Origin: Faecalibacterium sp. I3-3-89
Lineage (GTDB): Bacteria > Bacillota > Clostridia > Oscillospirales > Ruminococcaceae
Length of the DNA stretch: 64,000 nt
Reading direction: 5' to 3'
NCBI RefSeq assembly: GCF_023347275.1
Contig: NZ_CP094468.1
Span: forward strand, 124,001 to 188,000
In this document: piece after piece, positions 26,669 through 34,071 of the stretch
Numbering within the stretch: the first letter of the stretch is position 1
How the letters are laid out: the number at the start of each line of letters is the position of its first letter
Translations under genes and position numbers: made by a program
The notes under the pieces: generated by a model
The model's input: the letters and a program-made list of their open reading frames with translations, nothing else
Database searches by the model: none
Told to the model about the DNA's origin: nothing

Positions 26669-27874
26669 ATGGATTCCGAAAAAGTCATCAAGCGGGACGG
26701 CGAATACGTCCTGCACACCTACGGACGCAACCCCATCGTCCTCGAGAAGGGCCACGGCCTCTACGCCGAAGGCCCTGAGGGACAGAAGTATCTCGACTTC
26801 ACCAGCGGCATCGGCGTCAACAGTCTGGGCTACTGCGACATGACGTGGGCCGAGGCCGTCTCCGAGCAGGCCCATAAGCTGCAGCACGCCTCCAACCTCT
26901 ACTATACCGCCCCCTGCGGCAAGCTGGCAAAAAAGCTCTGCAAGCGCACCGGGATGAGCAAGGTGTTCTTCGGCAATTCGGGCGCAGAGGCCAACGAGGG
27001 TGCCATCAAGGCCGCCCGCAAGTACAGCTTCGACAAGTACGGCGCCGACCGCTACAATGTCATCACGCTGGTCAACAGCTTCCACGGCCGCACCATCGCC
27101 ACCCTGACCGCCACCGGACAGGGCGTGTTCCACAACTACTTCGGCCCCTTCAACGAGGGCTTCCAGTATGTCAAGGCGGGTGACATCAGCGCCTTGACCG
27201 AGATGGTGGACCGTCACACCTGTGCCGTCATGCTGGAGCTGGTGCAGGGCGAGGGCGGCGTCGTGGCCCTCGACCCGGAATATGTGCAGGCCGTCCGCGC
27301 CCTCTGCGACGAAAAGGACCTCGTCCTCATCGTGGACGAGGTGCAGACCGGCGTGGGCCGCACCGGCACCTTCCTGTGCTGTGAGCACTACGGCCTCAAG
27401 CCCGACATCGTTACGCTGGCCAAGGGTCTGGGCGGCGGCCTGCCCATCGGCGCAGTGCTGATGAATGAGAAAGTCGCTGCCGGGATGGGGCCGGGCACCC
27501 ACGGCTCCACCTTCGGCGGAAACCCGGTGGTCTGCGCCGGTGCCAATGTGGTCGTGGACCGGATGGACGCCAGCTTCCTTGCCAACGTCAACGAGCGGGC
27601 CGTCCAGCTGCGCACCGGTCTGGAAAAGCTGCCCCGGGTCAAGAGCCTGTCGGGCATCGGCCTGATGGTCGGCATCGAGTTTCTCGAGGGCATCAAGGCC
27701 GCTGACGTGCTGGCCGCCTGCCGCGCGAAGGGTCTGCTGGTGCTGACGGCCAAGACCCGTCTCCGCCTGCTGCCGCCCCTGAGCCTCACCGCCCACGATG
27801 TGGAGATGGCGCTGGACATTCTGGGCAGCGTGCTGGCCGGGATGGACCCCAGCAAAACGGAGGGGCAGGCATGA
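26669..27874 (+). CDS. argD: Acetylornithine aminotransferase
   Basis: 401 residues from ATG 26669 with AAGGAGGAAG upstream. Class III aminotransferase motifs: YLDFTSGIGVNSLGY, FFGNSGAEANEGAIK, NSFHGRTIATLTATG, VLIVDEVQTGVGRTG, and the PLP lysine in DIVTLAKGLGGGLPIG. It makes N-acetylornithine from the semialdehyde and may also serve lysine synthesis. Its stop overlaps argF by ATGA. Confidence 0.96.
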   Translation: MDSEKVIKRDGEYVLHTYGRNPIVLEKGHGLYAEGPEGQKYLDFTSGIGVNSLGYCDMTWAEAVSEQAHKLQHASNLYYTAPCGKLAKKLCKRTGMSKVFFGNSGAEANEGAIKAARKYSFDKYGADRYNVITLVNSFHGRTIATLTATGQGVFHNYFGPFNEGFQYVKAGDISALTEMVDRHTCAVMLELVQGEGGVVALDPEYVQAVRALCDEKDLVLIVDEVQTGVGRTGTFLCCEHYGLKPDIVTLAKGLGGGLPIGAVLMNEKVAAGMGPGTHGSTFGGNPVVCAGANVVVDRMDASFLANVNERAVQLRTGLEKLPRVKSLSGIGLMVGIEFLEGIKAADVLAACRAKGLLVLTAKTRLRLLPPLSLTAHDVEMALDILGSVLAGMDPSKTEGQA

Positions 27875-28788
27875 AGCATCTGCTGAAAATGAGCGACCTG
27901 ACCCCAGCCGAGGTGGCCCACATCCTCGATGTGGCCGACGAGCTGAAGGCCCGACAGAAGGCCGGAGGCACGGAGCCTCTGCTGAAGGGCAAGAGCGTCG
28001 CACTGATGTTTTCGAAAAACTCCACCCGCACCCGCACCAGCTTTGAGGTGGGCGTCTACCAGCTGGGAGGCCTCGGCAACTACATGAACGCCGCCACCGA
28101 GCTGCAGTCCGGCCGGGGCGAGCCGCTGAAGGACACCGCCCGGGTGCTGGGCCGGTATTACGACTGTGTGGTCTGGCGCACCTACCGCCAGCGCGACCTT
28201 GAGGAGTTCGCAGAGTACGCGGGCGTGCCGGTCATCAACGGCCTCACCGACTATGCCCACCCCTGTCAGGTGCTGGCCGACCTCATGACCATCCGGGAGA
28301 GCCGCGGCCCGCTGGCGGGGCAGAAGCTCTGCTTTGTCGGCGACGGCAGCAATATGGCCAACAGCCTTATCGTGGGCGGTCTGCTGTCCGGCATGAAGGT
28401 GGACTGCGTCTGCCCCCACGGCTACCGCCCGGCGGCAGATGTGCTGATGTTTGCCCACAGGTATGGCAGTGCCTTCCGTCTGCTGGAAGACCCCGCCGAG
28501 GGCGTCCGGGACGCCGACGCGGTGGTGACGGCCATCTGGAACACCGCCGCCCCCGGGACCACCGAGAGCGAGAGCCGCCTGCGGGATTTCGCGGGCTTCC
28601 AGCTCACCAGCACCCTTCTGAAGGCGGCAAAGCCGGACTGCATGGTGCTCCACTGCCTGCCCGCCCACCGGGGCGAGGAGATCTCCACCGCCGTCTTCGA
28701 GGCCCACGCGGACGAGATCTTTGCCGAGGCGGAAAATCGGCTGCACGTCCAGAAGGCCGTGCTGGCCGTGCTGCTGGCAGAGAAATAA
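27871..28788 (+). CDS. argF: Ornithine carbamoyltransferase
   Basis: 305 residues. Carbamoyl phosphate is bound by FSKNSTRTRTSFEVG, and ornithine side by HPCQVLADL, DGSNMANSLIVG and HCLPAHRGEEI. It produces citrulline, the substrate of ArgG. It is the last gene of the operon, directly followed by a strong terminator. Carbamoyl phosphate synthase genes are not in the window. Confidence 0.96.
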   Translation: MKHLLKMSDLTPAEVAHILDVADELKARQKAGGTEPLLKGKSVALMFSKNSTRTRTSFEVGVYQLGGLGNYMNAATELQSGRGEPLKDTARVLGRYYDCVVWRTYRQRDLEEFAEYAGVPVINGLTDYAHPCQVLADLMTIRESRGPLAGQKLCFVGDGSNMANSLIVGGLLSGMKVDCVCPHGYRPAADVLMFAHRYGSAFRLLEDPAEGVRDADAVVTAIWNTAAPGTTESESRLRDFAGFQLTSTLLKAAKPDCMVLHCLPAHRGEEISTAVFEAHADEIFAEAENRLHVQKAVLAVLLAEK

Positions 28789-28800
28789 AAAATACAAGAA

Positions 28801-28846
28801 GGAGCTGCTGCACCGGGGAAAGACCCGTGCAGCAGCTCCTTTTTTG
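28801..28846 (+). terminator. Terminator of the arg operon
   Basis: Perfect 13-bp stem (28801-28813, 28827-28839; arm GGAGCTGCTGCAC) followed by seven T residues. Confidence 0.95.
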
Positions 28847-28869
28847 TTTTATGCAGCAGGAGGGTACCC

Positions 28870-28965
28870 TTATCCCCTTAAGATCTCGCCGCTGACCGGC
28901 AGGACATTGTAATCACCTGCCGCCGCAATGGCTCTCACTTCGTCCAGTGCAGGCCGTATCTTCAT
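28870..28965 (-). pseudogene. trpE: Anthranilate synthase component I, N-terminal remnant (31 codons)
   Basis: Minus-strand ORF starting at 28965 with AGGGGAAGCTGCT upstream. The 31-residue peptide has the TrpE N-terminus pattern: KIRPALDEVRAIAAAGDY then VLPVSGEIL, after which TAA follows at once. Normal TrpE is about 480-500 residues, so more than 90% is gone. The identification is strengthened by the tryptophan T-box just upstream. The deletion junction lies near 28850-28875, next to the argF terminator. Confidence 0.72.
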
Positions 28966-28997
28966 AGCAGCTTCCCCTTTCTGCGTCAAACAAAAAA

Positions 28998-29025
28998 CTC
29001 CCCCGGCTCTTCTGCTGAGGGAGTG
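28998..29025 (-). terminator. Second hairpin downstream of the T-box
   Basis: On the minus strand ACTCCC and GGGAGT enclose about 16 nt and are followed by a T run (28991-28997). It lies between the T-box terminator and the trpE remnant, so most transcripts should stop before the remnant. Confidence 0.55.
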
Positions 29026-29030
29026 GAAAA

Positions 29031-29365
29031 GAAAAACGCCCCCGACAGAAGAGAACCTCTTCTGTCAAGGACGAATAAAGCTTAGCCTTTTATCCGCGGT
29101 GCCACCCTGACTTCATGGGAACGACCCCATGCACTTGGCGGGATGCCAACACATCCCCGGCAACTGACGTATGCCCTACGTTGCAGAATACTGTGCGGCA
29201 GATGCGCCGCAGTTCCCTGCACCCTCAGCGGTCCATTTCGGGAAAAGCGACGAAACGCCGCGTCTTCCTTGACGAACGGTTTCCGGCCTGCTTCTCAGCT
29301 GCGCAGGCTCTCTGTACGGGCATAGTTCGCCGTTATCTCCGCTTCAACGGTTTGGTGTATTGAAT
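29031..29365 (-). promoter_or_regulatory. Tryptophan-specific T-box leader (orphan)
   Basis: Reading the minus strand from about 29365 down: stem I base AGCGG (29343-29339) pairs with CCGCT (29231-29227), and directly inside the 3' strand lies UGG (29235-29233) followed by A, the position of a specifier codon, so tRNA-Trp is the expected ligand. The T-box sequence AGGGTGGCACCGCGG is exact at 29108-29094. The terminator is GACAGAAGAG paired with CTCTTCTGTC (29066-29044), then GGGGGCGTTTTT. Uncharged tRNA-Trp would favour the antiterminator. The only gene left under its control is the 31-codon trpE stump. Confidence 0.92.
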
Positions 29366-29371
29366 TTGGCT

Positions 29372-29401
29372 ATATGAAATCACGGATCTTCCATTTGTCA
29401 A
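29372..29401 (-). promoter_or_regulatory. Promoter of the T-box leader
   Basis: Minus strand TTGACA (29401-29396), 18-bp spacer, TCATAT (29377-29372). The -35 is perfect, the -10 imperfect. Confidence 0.5.
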
Positions 29402-29490
29402 GGCCCAATTTTGATTTCTTGAAAATCTTACCTATGTTTGCGGTGGGTTGGGCTTTTGTTTCAACAAATCGTCCGGCTCGTCAATTCATC

Positions 29491-29518
29491 TTGTCTATCC
29501 ATCCAAACATGGTATAAT
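29491..29518 (+). promoter_or_regulatory. Promoter of the HipA-like gene pair
   Basis: TTGTCT (29491-29496), 16-bp spacer, TATAAT (29513-29518), then AAAGGAG before the start codon at 29540. Confidence 0.7.
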
Positions 29519-29539
29519 GGAACAAAGGAGCGTGATACT

Positions 29540-30352
29540 ATGAGCCCAATCAAAGTCCCTGCAAAAATCCAGTTGGTCGAAAAACGTGAAACACGCACAA
29601 GCCGTGGAATGCTCTCAAAGGGCTGGTATCGCGTGGATGACCAGCTTGTCATGGTCAAGGGCAACTCCATCACAGAGGCCGGAACCGCTGGGTATGAGCC
29701 GTATTCTGAGGTGATGGCATCGCTGATTGCACAGGTGCTGAATTTGCCCCATGTAGAATATACGTTGATGCCTGCCAAACTCTTTCCCGACATTCAAACC
29801 TATTCCTGCGATGTAGTCAGCATCTGCCTCAAGTTCACAACGGACGATGAACAACTGTATCATTTTGCAGACTTGGCTGACGCCCATTTTCTTGCCAGCG
29901 GTCAGGCCGCTTCACCGGAGGCACTGTTTCAGTATGCGACAGAATTGTATGGCAAGAAGTGGCTCTATCAGATGTTGGCGTTCGATGCCTTTATCGGCAA
30001 CGAAGACCGCCACGAAAACAATTTTGATGTAATCGTCCGGGATGGAAAAAATTATGCTCCGCCTATTTACGACAATGGCGGCAGTCTGCTTGCATGGGCA
30101 ATCGACGAGGAATTGACTGACACGAAGCTCCGTTATCAGTTCGACAAAGCCAAACCGTTCCGCAGTCGTCACGCCCAGCAGATCAAACTGATCGACGAGC
30201 CTGTGCTGCCTGTGCGTGATCTGGATACGCTGTATCAGGAGATCATTCAGGCTATTTCGCCGATTCTTGCATTGTTGAGCGAAAAAAGAGCATCTTCGAT
30301 TCGTCAATACCTGAAATACCGTCTGCACTACCTGAAAGCCGCCATGGGGTGA
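29540..30352 (+). CDS. HipA-like Ser/Thr kinase (short form)
   Basis: 271 residues from ATG 29540. The kinase core shows MVKGNSITEAGTAGYEPYSE (phosphate-binding region), then FDAFIGNEDRHENNFDVIV with the catalytic Asp and Asn, and PPIYDNGGSLLAW, the HipA counterpart of the DFG motif. It lacks the N-terminal 100 or so residues of E. coli HipA, as do HipT and CtkA-type kinases, which act as toxins by phosphorylating translation factors. There is no HTH antitoxin gene; instead the 126-residue gene follows 4 bp later and may be the partner. Confidence 0.82.
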   Translation: MSPIKVPAKIQLVEKRETRTSRGMLSKGWYRVDDQLVMVKGNSITEAGTAGYEPYSEVMASLIAQVLNLPHVEYTLMPAKLFPDIQTYSCDVVSICLKFTTDDEQLYHFADLADAHFLASGQAASPEALFQYATELYGKKWLYQMLAFDAFIGNEDRHENNFDVIVRDGKNYAPPIYDNGGSLLAWAIDEELTDTKLRYQFDKAKPFRSRHAQQIKLIDEPVLPVRDLDTLYQEIIQAISPILALLSEKRASSIRQYLKYRLHYLKAAMG

Positions 30353-30356
30353 TAAA

Positions 30357-30737
30357 ATGGCCTATCTGAAATTGATGATGGATGAAAAAGAAATCGCCCA
30401 CTTGAGCGAAGATGGGCAGTCTCTTTGCGCAAATGAGGGTGTGCCGCAGGATAGCCTTCCACTGAACCTTTTCATTGGTGACAAACGCAAAGTTCCATTG
30501 GTCGATGTGGTGGTTTGGGCAAAGAAGCGTATCTTCCCGAAAAATCGGATGGACTGCAAAGAGATTTTGAAATTGATGGGACTGCCCGACTACAACGCTT
30601 GGGAAATCGTCAAGCGCACCAACGCCTGTCTGATGGAAGATCCCTATTGGCTGCGATTCAGCGAAGAGGAAACTTTTGAGGACACAACGCGCGGACGAGC
30701 CAGAAGGATCATGAATGAGAATCGGAAAAGCAGCTGA
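30357..30737 (+). CDS. Small HipA-associated protein (family unnamed), copy 1
   Basis: 126 residues, start 4 bp after the kinase stop. No signal peptide or membrane segment. Conserved blocks: MDEKEIAHLSEDGQSLCAN, PLVDVVVWAKKRIFPKNRMD, LMGLPDYNAWEIVKRTNACL, and WLRFSEEETFEDTTRGRARR at the C-terminus. A second copy at 48398 is nearly identical along its whole length but follows RloA/RloB. I do not recognise a named family. Tight coupling to a kinase toxin suggests an antitoxin or substrate-adaptor role; that is inference. Confidence 0.75.
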   Translation: MAYLKLMMDEKEIAHLSEDGQSLCANEGVPQDSLPLNLFIGDKRKVPLVDVVVWAKKRIFPKNRMDCKEILKLMGLPDYNAWEIVKRTNACLMEDPYWLRFSEEETFEDTTRGRARRIMNENRKSS

Positions 30738-30769
30738 TGCTAATTGATATCAACCTATATCAATTAGCA
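30738..30769. repeat. Perfect 13-bp palindrome after the small gene
   Basis: TGCTAATTGATAT (30738-30750) and ATATCAATTAGCA (30757-30769). The related palindrome TTGATAC..GTATCAA occurs after copy 2 of the gene near 49010. Operator or recombination site are both possible. Confidence 0.7.
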
Positions 30770-30781
30770 AGTACAACAAAG

Positions 30782-30818
30782 CCCACAGGTTGGATGGAAT
30801 TCCAGCCTGTGGGTTTTG
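30782..30818 (+). terminator. Intrinsic terminator
   Basis: CCCACAGGTTGGA (30782-30794) pairs with TCCAGCCTGTGGG (30801-30813) with one G-U, then TTTTG. Similar in sequence to the terminator at 49047-49086. Confidence 0.8.
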
Positions 30819-30850
30819 CTTTGCCATATTCGTGCAGTTTCTGCTCCGGT

Positions 30851-30988
30851 TCAGCGGCAGACCGGATCTGCGGCATCGTAAAGGGCTTGTGCCATGCGGC
30901 TGGCATCCTCCGGGGTCATCAGATCCTGCACCACATTGCGGACGGCAGTGCCCGCCGCAAATTCGTATTTCGGGATGGAGAACGGCAT
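30851..30988 (-). CDS. Small ORF, probable gene fragment
   Basis: 45 codons on the minus strand (start 30988, stop at 30851). The peptide PKYEFAAGTAVRNVVQDLMT ... EDASRMAQALYDAADPVCR looks like real protein with high GC third positions, probably a piece of an ICE-borne protein. I cannot name the parent. The remaining bases to 31120 show no gene. Confidence 0.3.
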   Translation of the reverse strand: MPFSIPKYEFAAGTAVRNVVQDLMTPEDASRMAQALYDAADPVCR

Positions 30989-31123
30989 ACAGAAAAGAGC
31001 AGCATATATCAACAGCCGCCCCTGCCAATATGCGAAAAATTTTTAATCGATTGCGCTTCCCGCGGTGGTTGGTTTTATGTCTGCGGTACGAATACCTTCT
31101 GCTAAAAAATATTACTGCAGCTA

Positions 31124-31153
31124 TTGACAACCGCTCACCGGCTAATATATAAT
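31124..31153 (+). promoter_or_regulatory. Promoter of the amidohydrolase operon
   Basis: TTGACA (31124-31129), 18-bp spacer, TATAAT (31148-31153). It shares CTATTGACAA and TATATAATTAAA with the SDR promoter at 36945, as if both were under the same control. Confidence 0.8.
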
Positions 31154-31182
31154 TAAATCGTATAAATTGCAAATTAACCATG

Positions 31183-31294
31183 CTGCCGGATTCGAGATTG
31201 ATTTTATGAATCCTAAGGCAGTACCGCATAATTCCAGGCACAGCGCCTGACAAAACATTGCTTCATCCGTCAGGCAAGAGTGGTGCGGTGTTTT
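31183..31294 (+). ncRNA. Structured leader RNA of the amidohydrolase operon
   Basis: Between promoter and first gene. Hairpin 1: CTGCC GGATTC (31183-31193) pairs with GAATCC TAA GGCAG (31208-31221). Hairpin 2: ACCGCA (31223-31228) with TGCGGT (31284-31289) encloses GCCTGAC/GTCAGGC, which competes with CAGGC/GCCTG, and a TTTT run follows. This is the layout of a riboswitch or attenuator with alternative structures. It matches no riboswitch class I can recall; a LacI-type operator region with a chance terminator is the alternative. Confidence 0.5.
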
Positions 31295-31339
31295 ATGAAA
31301 GAGCACGTAAATAAATTAAAATAGAAAAGAGGTAGCAAC

Positions 31340-32605
31340 ATGGAAAACTATGTCAGCATCAATTCGGATCGGTTGTGGGCGCGATTGAACGAGGTAGGGC
31401 ATATTGGAAGTGATCCCAGAGGCGGAATCAGTCGTTTTGCTTGGGAACCCCCTTATAAGGAAGCCGTAATGCTCCTGATCCGGTGGATAAAGGAAGCGGG
31501 CCTGACGGCAAGGATCGATACCGTTGGAAATGTATTTGCCCGGCTGGAGGGCGATGATCCACATGCTCCGGCTGTGCTGAGCGGCTCTCATTTTGATACC
31601 GTACCTCAAGGAGGATGCTTTGATGGATTGGCTGGTGTAATGGGGGCATTGGAAGCGCTGGTTGCCATCAAAGAATCCGGACTTCCGCACAAAAAGCCTT
31701 TGGAAATGGTGGCCTTTATCAATGAAGAAGCCAGCCAATTTTTGGGCGGAACATTCGGAAGCAAGGCGATATGCGGGATGCTTCCGGACGACTACGCTTT
31801 TCATCTGCGCAATCGACAGACAGGTCAGCTTCTCAGCGATGCCATGAGAGAATTCGGGATGGGGTTGGATCCAGAAAGGTTAACAGAGAGTAAAATAGAC
31901 CCCCACGCCTATTGTGGTTTTTTGGAAATGCATATAGAGCAGGGGCGGTATCTGTTGGACGCAGACAAACCCTTCTCCATTGTCAGCTGTGTTGCAGGCA
32001 TTAAACAGTTTTATCTCCACTTTCATGGAACAGCAGCGCATGCCGGTGGAATGGCGATGTCGGATCGTCATGACGCTTTGGCCGCAGCGGCGGCAGTAAT
32101 TTCCGCTGTGGAAAATCTGGCAAAGGAATGCAGCAAAGACACTAGAGGTACGGTTGGATATATTTCCGTGTTACCTTGTGAACACAATATTATCCCGGAG
32201 GACGTGACGATTTCCGTGGATTTCCGTGAAACGGAGGACATGAAGTGGGAAAAGCTCTATACGGATCTGATTGAGGTCACGAAGCAGGAATGCGCAAAAC
32301 GGGGTCTATCTTGGACTGTGGAAACAACCTGCGACCTGAGACCGGCGCACTGCGCACCGGAACTGATCCATATTTTGGAAGAAGCAGCCGTCGGAACCGG
32401 ATTTGAGAAAGACCGAATGATCAGCTTCCCCGCACATGACTCTATGAATATGTCGAGAATTATGCCGATGGGGATGCTGTTTTTGCGAAGCTCAAATGGC
32501 GGGCTCAGCCATTGCCCTGAGGAGTATACAACCCGTGATGATCTGGTCATTGGCACACAGATATTGACAAACGCTCTGTTTATCGCGGCCAACCGAGAGA
32601 ACTGA
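31340..32605 (+). CDS. M20-family amidohydrolase (allantoate/N-carbamoyl amino acid hydrolase type)
   Basis: 421 residues. The dinuclear zinc site is visible: His in SGSHFDTVPQGG, bridging Asp in CFDGLAGVMGALEAL, Glu pair in AFINEEASQFLGG, His in GFLEMHIEQGR and His near the end in GGLSHCPEEYT. The dimerisation domain lies in the middle (about 210-325). These enzymes hydrolyse allantoate, ureidoglycolate or N-carbamoyl amino acids to release ammonia and CO2. First gene of a three-gene operon with two cyclic amidohydrolases, which fits ureide or hydantoin breakdown. Confidence 0.88.
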   Translation: MENYVSINSDRLWARLNEVGHIGSDPRGGISRFAWEPPYKEAVMLLIRWIKEAGLTARIDTVGNVFARLEGDDPHAPAVLSGSHFDTVPQGGCFDGLAGVMGALEALVAIKESGLPHKKPLEMVAFINEEASQFLGGTFGSKAICGMLPDDYAFHLRNRQTGQLLSDAMREFGMGLDPERLTESKIDPHAYCGFLEMHIEQGRYLLDADKPFSIVSCVAGIKQFYLHFHGTAAHAGGMAMSDRHDALAAAAAVISAVENLAKECSKDTRGTVGYISVLPCEHNIIPEDVTISVDFRETEDMKWEKLYTDLIEVTKQECAKRGLSWTVETTCDLRPAHCAPELIHILEEAAVGTGFEKDRMISFPAHDSMNMSRIMPMGMLFLRSSNGGLSHCPEEYTTRDDLVIGTQILTNALFIAANREN

Positions 32606-32626
32606 AAACAGAAAGGGACAGAAACC

Positions 32627-34060
32627 ATGACAGCAGACTATTTGTTTATCCATGCGATTCTGATCACTATGCGTGGAAACGGCGTAGGTATTTTAGAAGA
32701 TGGCGCTGTGGCTGTAACCGGAAACCGGATCAGCGCTGTCGGTGCTACGAAAGAGGTTCTTCAGGATTGGTCGGCGCATCGGGTGATTGACGCATCCGGA
32801 AAAGTGGTGATGCCCGGCCTCATCGATGCGCATATCCATACGGGAGATGGCTTGGTTCGCGGTGTGTCTCAGGATCTGAACAACTGGATGCAGCATGGGC
32901 TTTGGCCGTTTGAACAGGAATTGCGGAAGGATGTTGATGCAGTATGCAAAGGTTCCTTGATGAATATTGTAGAGGCACTCAAGGCGGGCACTACGACCTT
33001 CTGCGATTTTGATACTCCTATGACGCAGATCGTCCAAAACCATGTCAAGGTTGGAACACGAGCCAGAGTTGCCGAGCTTATCAGTGAGCTGCCAGAGGAA
33101 AATAAGACGGCTGTGGGTGAGCTGTACACCTTTGACCCGGCTCAGGGCAACCGAAAATTTCTCAGAAATCTGGATCTGATCCAGAAATGGAACGACCGTG
33201 AAAACGGCCGGATCACCTGTATGCTGGGACCGCAAGGCCCCGATATGTGCAGCAAGGAACTGCTTTTGGAGATACAAGAGGCTGCATTCAGGCTGGATAC
33301 CGGTATCCACATGCATGTTTCTCAGGGTGATAGAGAGATCAACCAAATGATGAAGCGTTACGGAAAGCGTTCGATCCCTTTCCTGGACGAAATCGGATAT
33401 CTGAATCACAGATTAATGGCAGTCCATCTGACAGAGGCAACCAAAGAGGAAACTCAGCTGCTTGCATCCAAGGGAGCAGGAATGATTTTATGCAGTGGGA
33501 GCATTGCAATTATTGATGGCATTATTCCACCGGCTGCAGAATTTTTGGAGGTCAGTGACAGATTGGCACTTGGTTCTGATCAAGCCCCCGGAAACAATTG
33601 CAATAATATGTTCAATGAAATGAAGTTTACGGCCATACTGAATAAGTGTAAGTTCAAAGATCCCTCGGTGTTCCCGGCAGGGAAGGTTTTGAGAATGGCG
33701 ACCATTGAAGCAGCAAAGGCGATTGGTCTTGGAAACGAAATCGGTTCCATTGATGTCGGAAAAAAAGCAGACCTTCTGATGATCGATATGACTCAGCCGT
33801 GTCTGTCACCCATCATTCTCCACCCGGTACGCAATGTAGTTCCCAATTTGGTTTATTCTGCCAAGGGAAGTGAAGTGGAGCTGGTAATGGTAGACGGTAA
33901 TATCCTTATTGAGAACTTCCAAGTCCTTACCGTAGACGAAAAGCAGGTCGTTCGGGATGCACAGGCGGCAGCGGAACGAGTCTGCAAAGCAGCAGAACTC
34001 CCTTTTTCTAAAATCCCCGAATCCAGACTGCACCGCATGATGCAGAATGATGAACTGTGA
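32627..34060 (+). CDS. Deaminase-like amidohydrolase (ATZ/TRZ/SsnA family)
   Basis: 477 residues. Metal-dependent hydrolase superfamily: the HxH is in PGLIDAHIHTGDGL, the next His in GIHMHVSQGD, then AVHLTEATKEE, and the Asp in LALGSDQAPGNN where cytosine/guanine deaminase-type enzymes have SDG or TDG. The GTTTFCDFD block is characteristic of aminohydrolases such as SsnA and atrazine chlorohydrolase. It should hydrolyse a ring amine or similar group on an N-heterocycle. 21 bp after the M20 gene; its stop runs close to the next start. Confidence 0.85.
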   Translation: MTADYLFIHAILITMRGNGVGILEDGAVAVTGNRISAVGATKEVLQDWSAHRVIDASGKVVMPGLIDAHIHTGDGLVRGVSQDLNNWMQHGLWPFEQELRKDVDAVCKGSLMNIVEALKAGTTTFCDFDTPMTQIVQNHVKVGTRARVAELISELPEENKTAVGELYTFDPAQGNRKFLRNLDLIQKWNDRENGRITCMLGPQGPDMCSKELLLEIQEAAFRLDTGIHMHVSQGDREINQMMKRYGKRSIPFLDEIGYLNHRLMAVHLTEATKEETQLLASKGAGMILCSGSIAIIDGIIPPAAEFLEVSDRLALGSDQAPGNNCNNMFNEMKFTAILNKCKFKDPSVFPAGKVLRMATIEAAKAIGLGNEIGSIDVGKKADLLMIDMTQPCLSPIILHPVRNVVPNLVYSAKGSEVELVMVDGNILIENFQVLTVDEKQVVRDAQAAAERVCKAAELPFSKIPESRLHRMMQNDEL

Positions 34061-34071
34061 GGTATCCAGGT

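Noticed and set aside
28870..28965. Leader peptide for attenuation
   Set aside because: The 31-residue peptide contains no tryptophan and follows rather than precedes the terminator; it fits the TrpE N-terminus.
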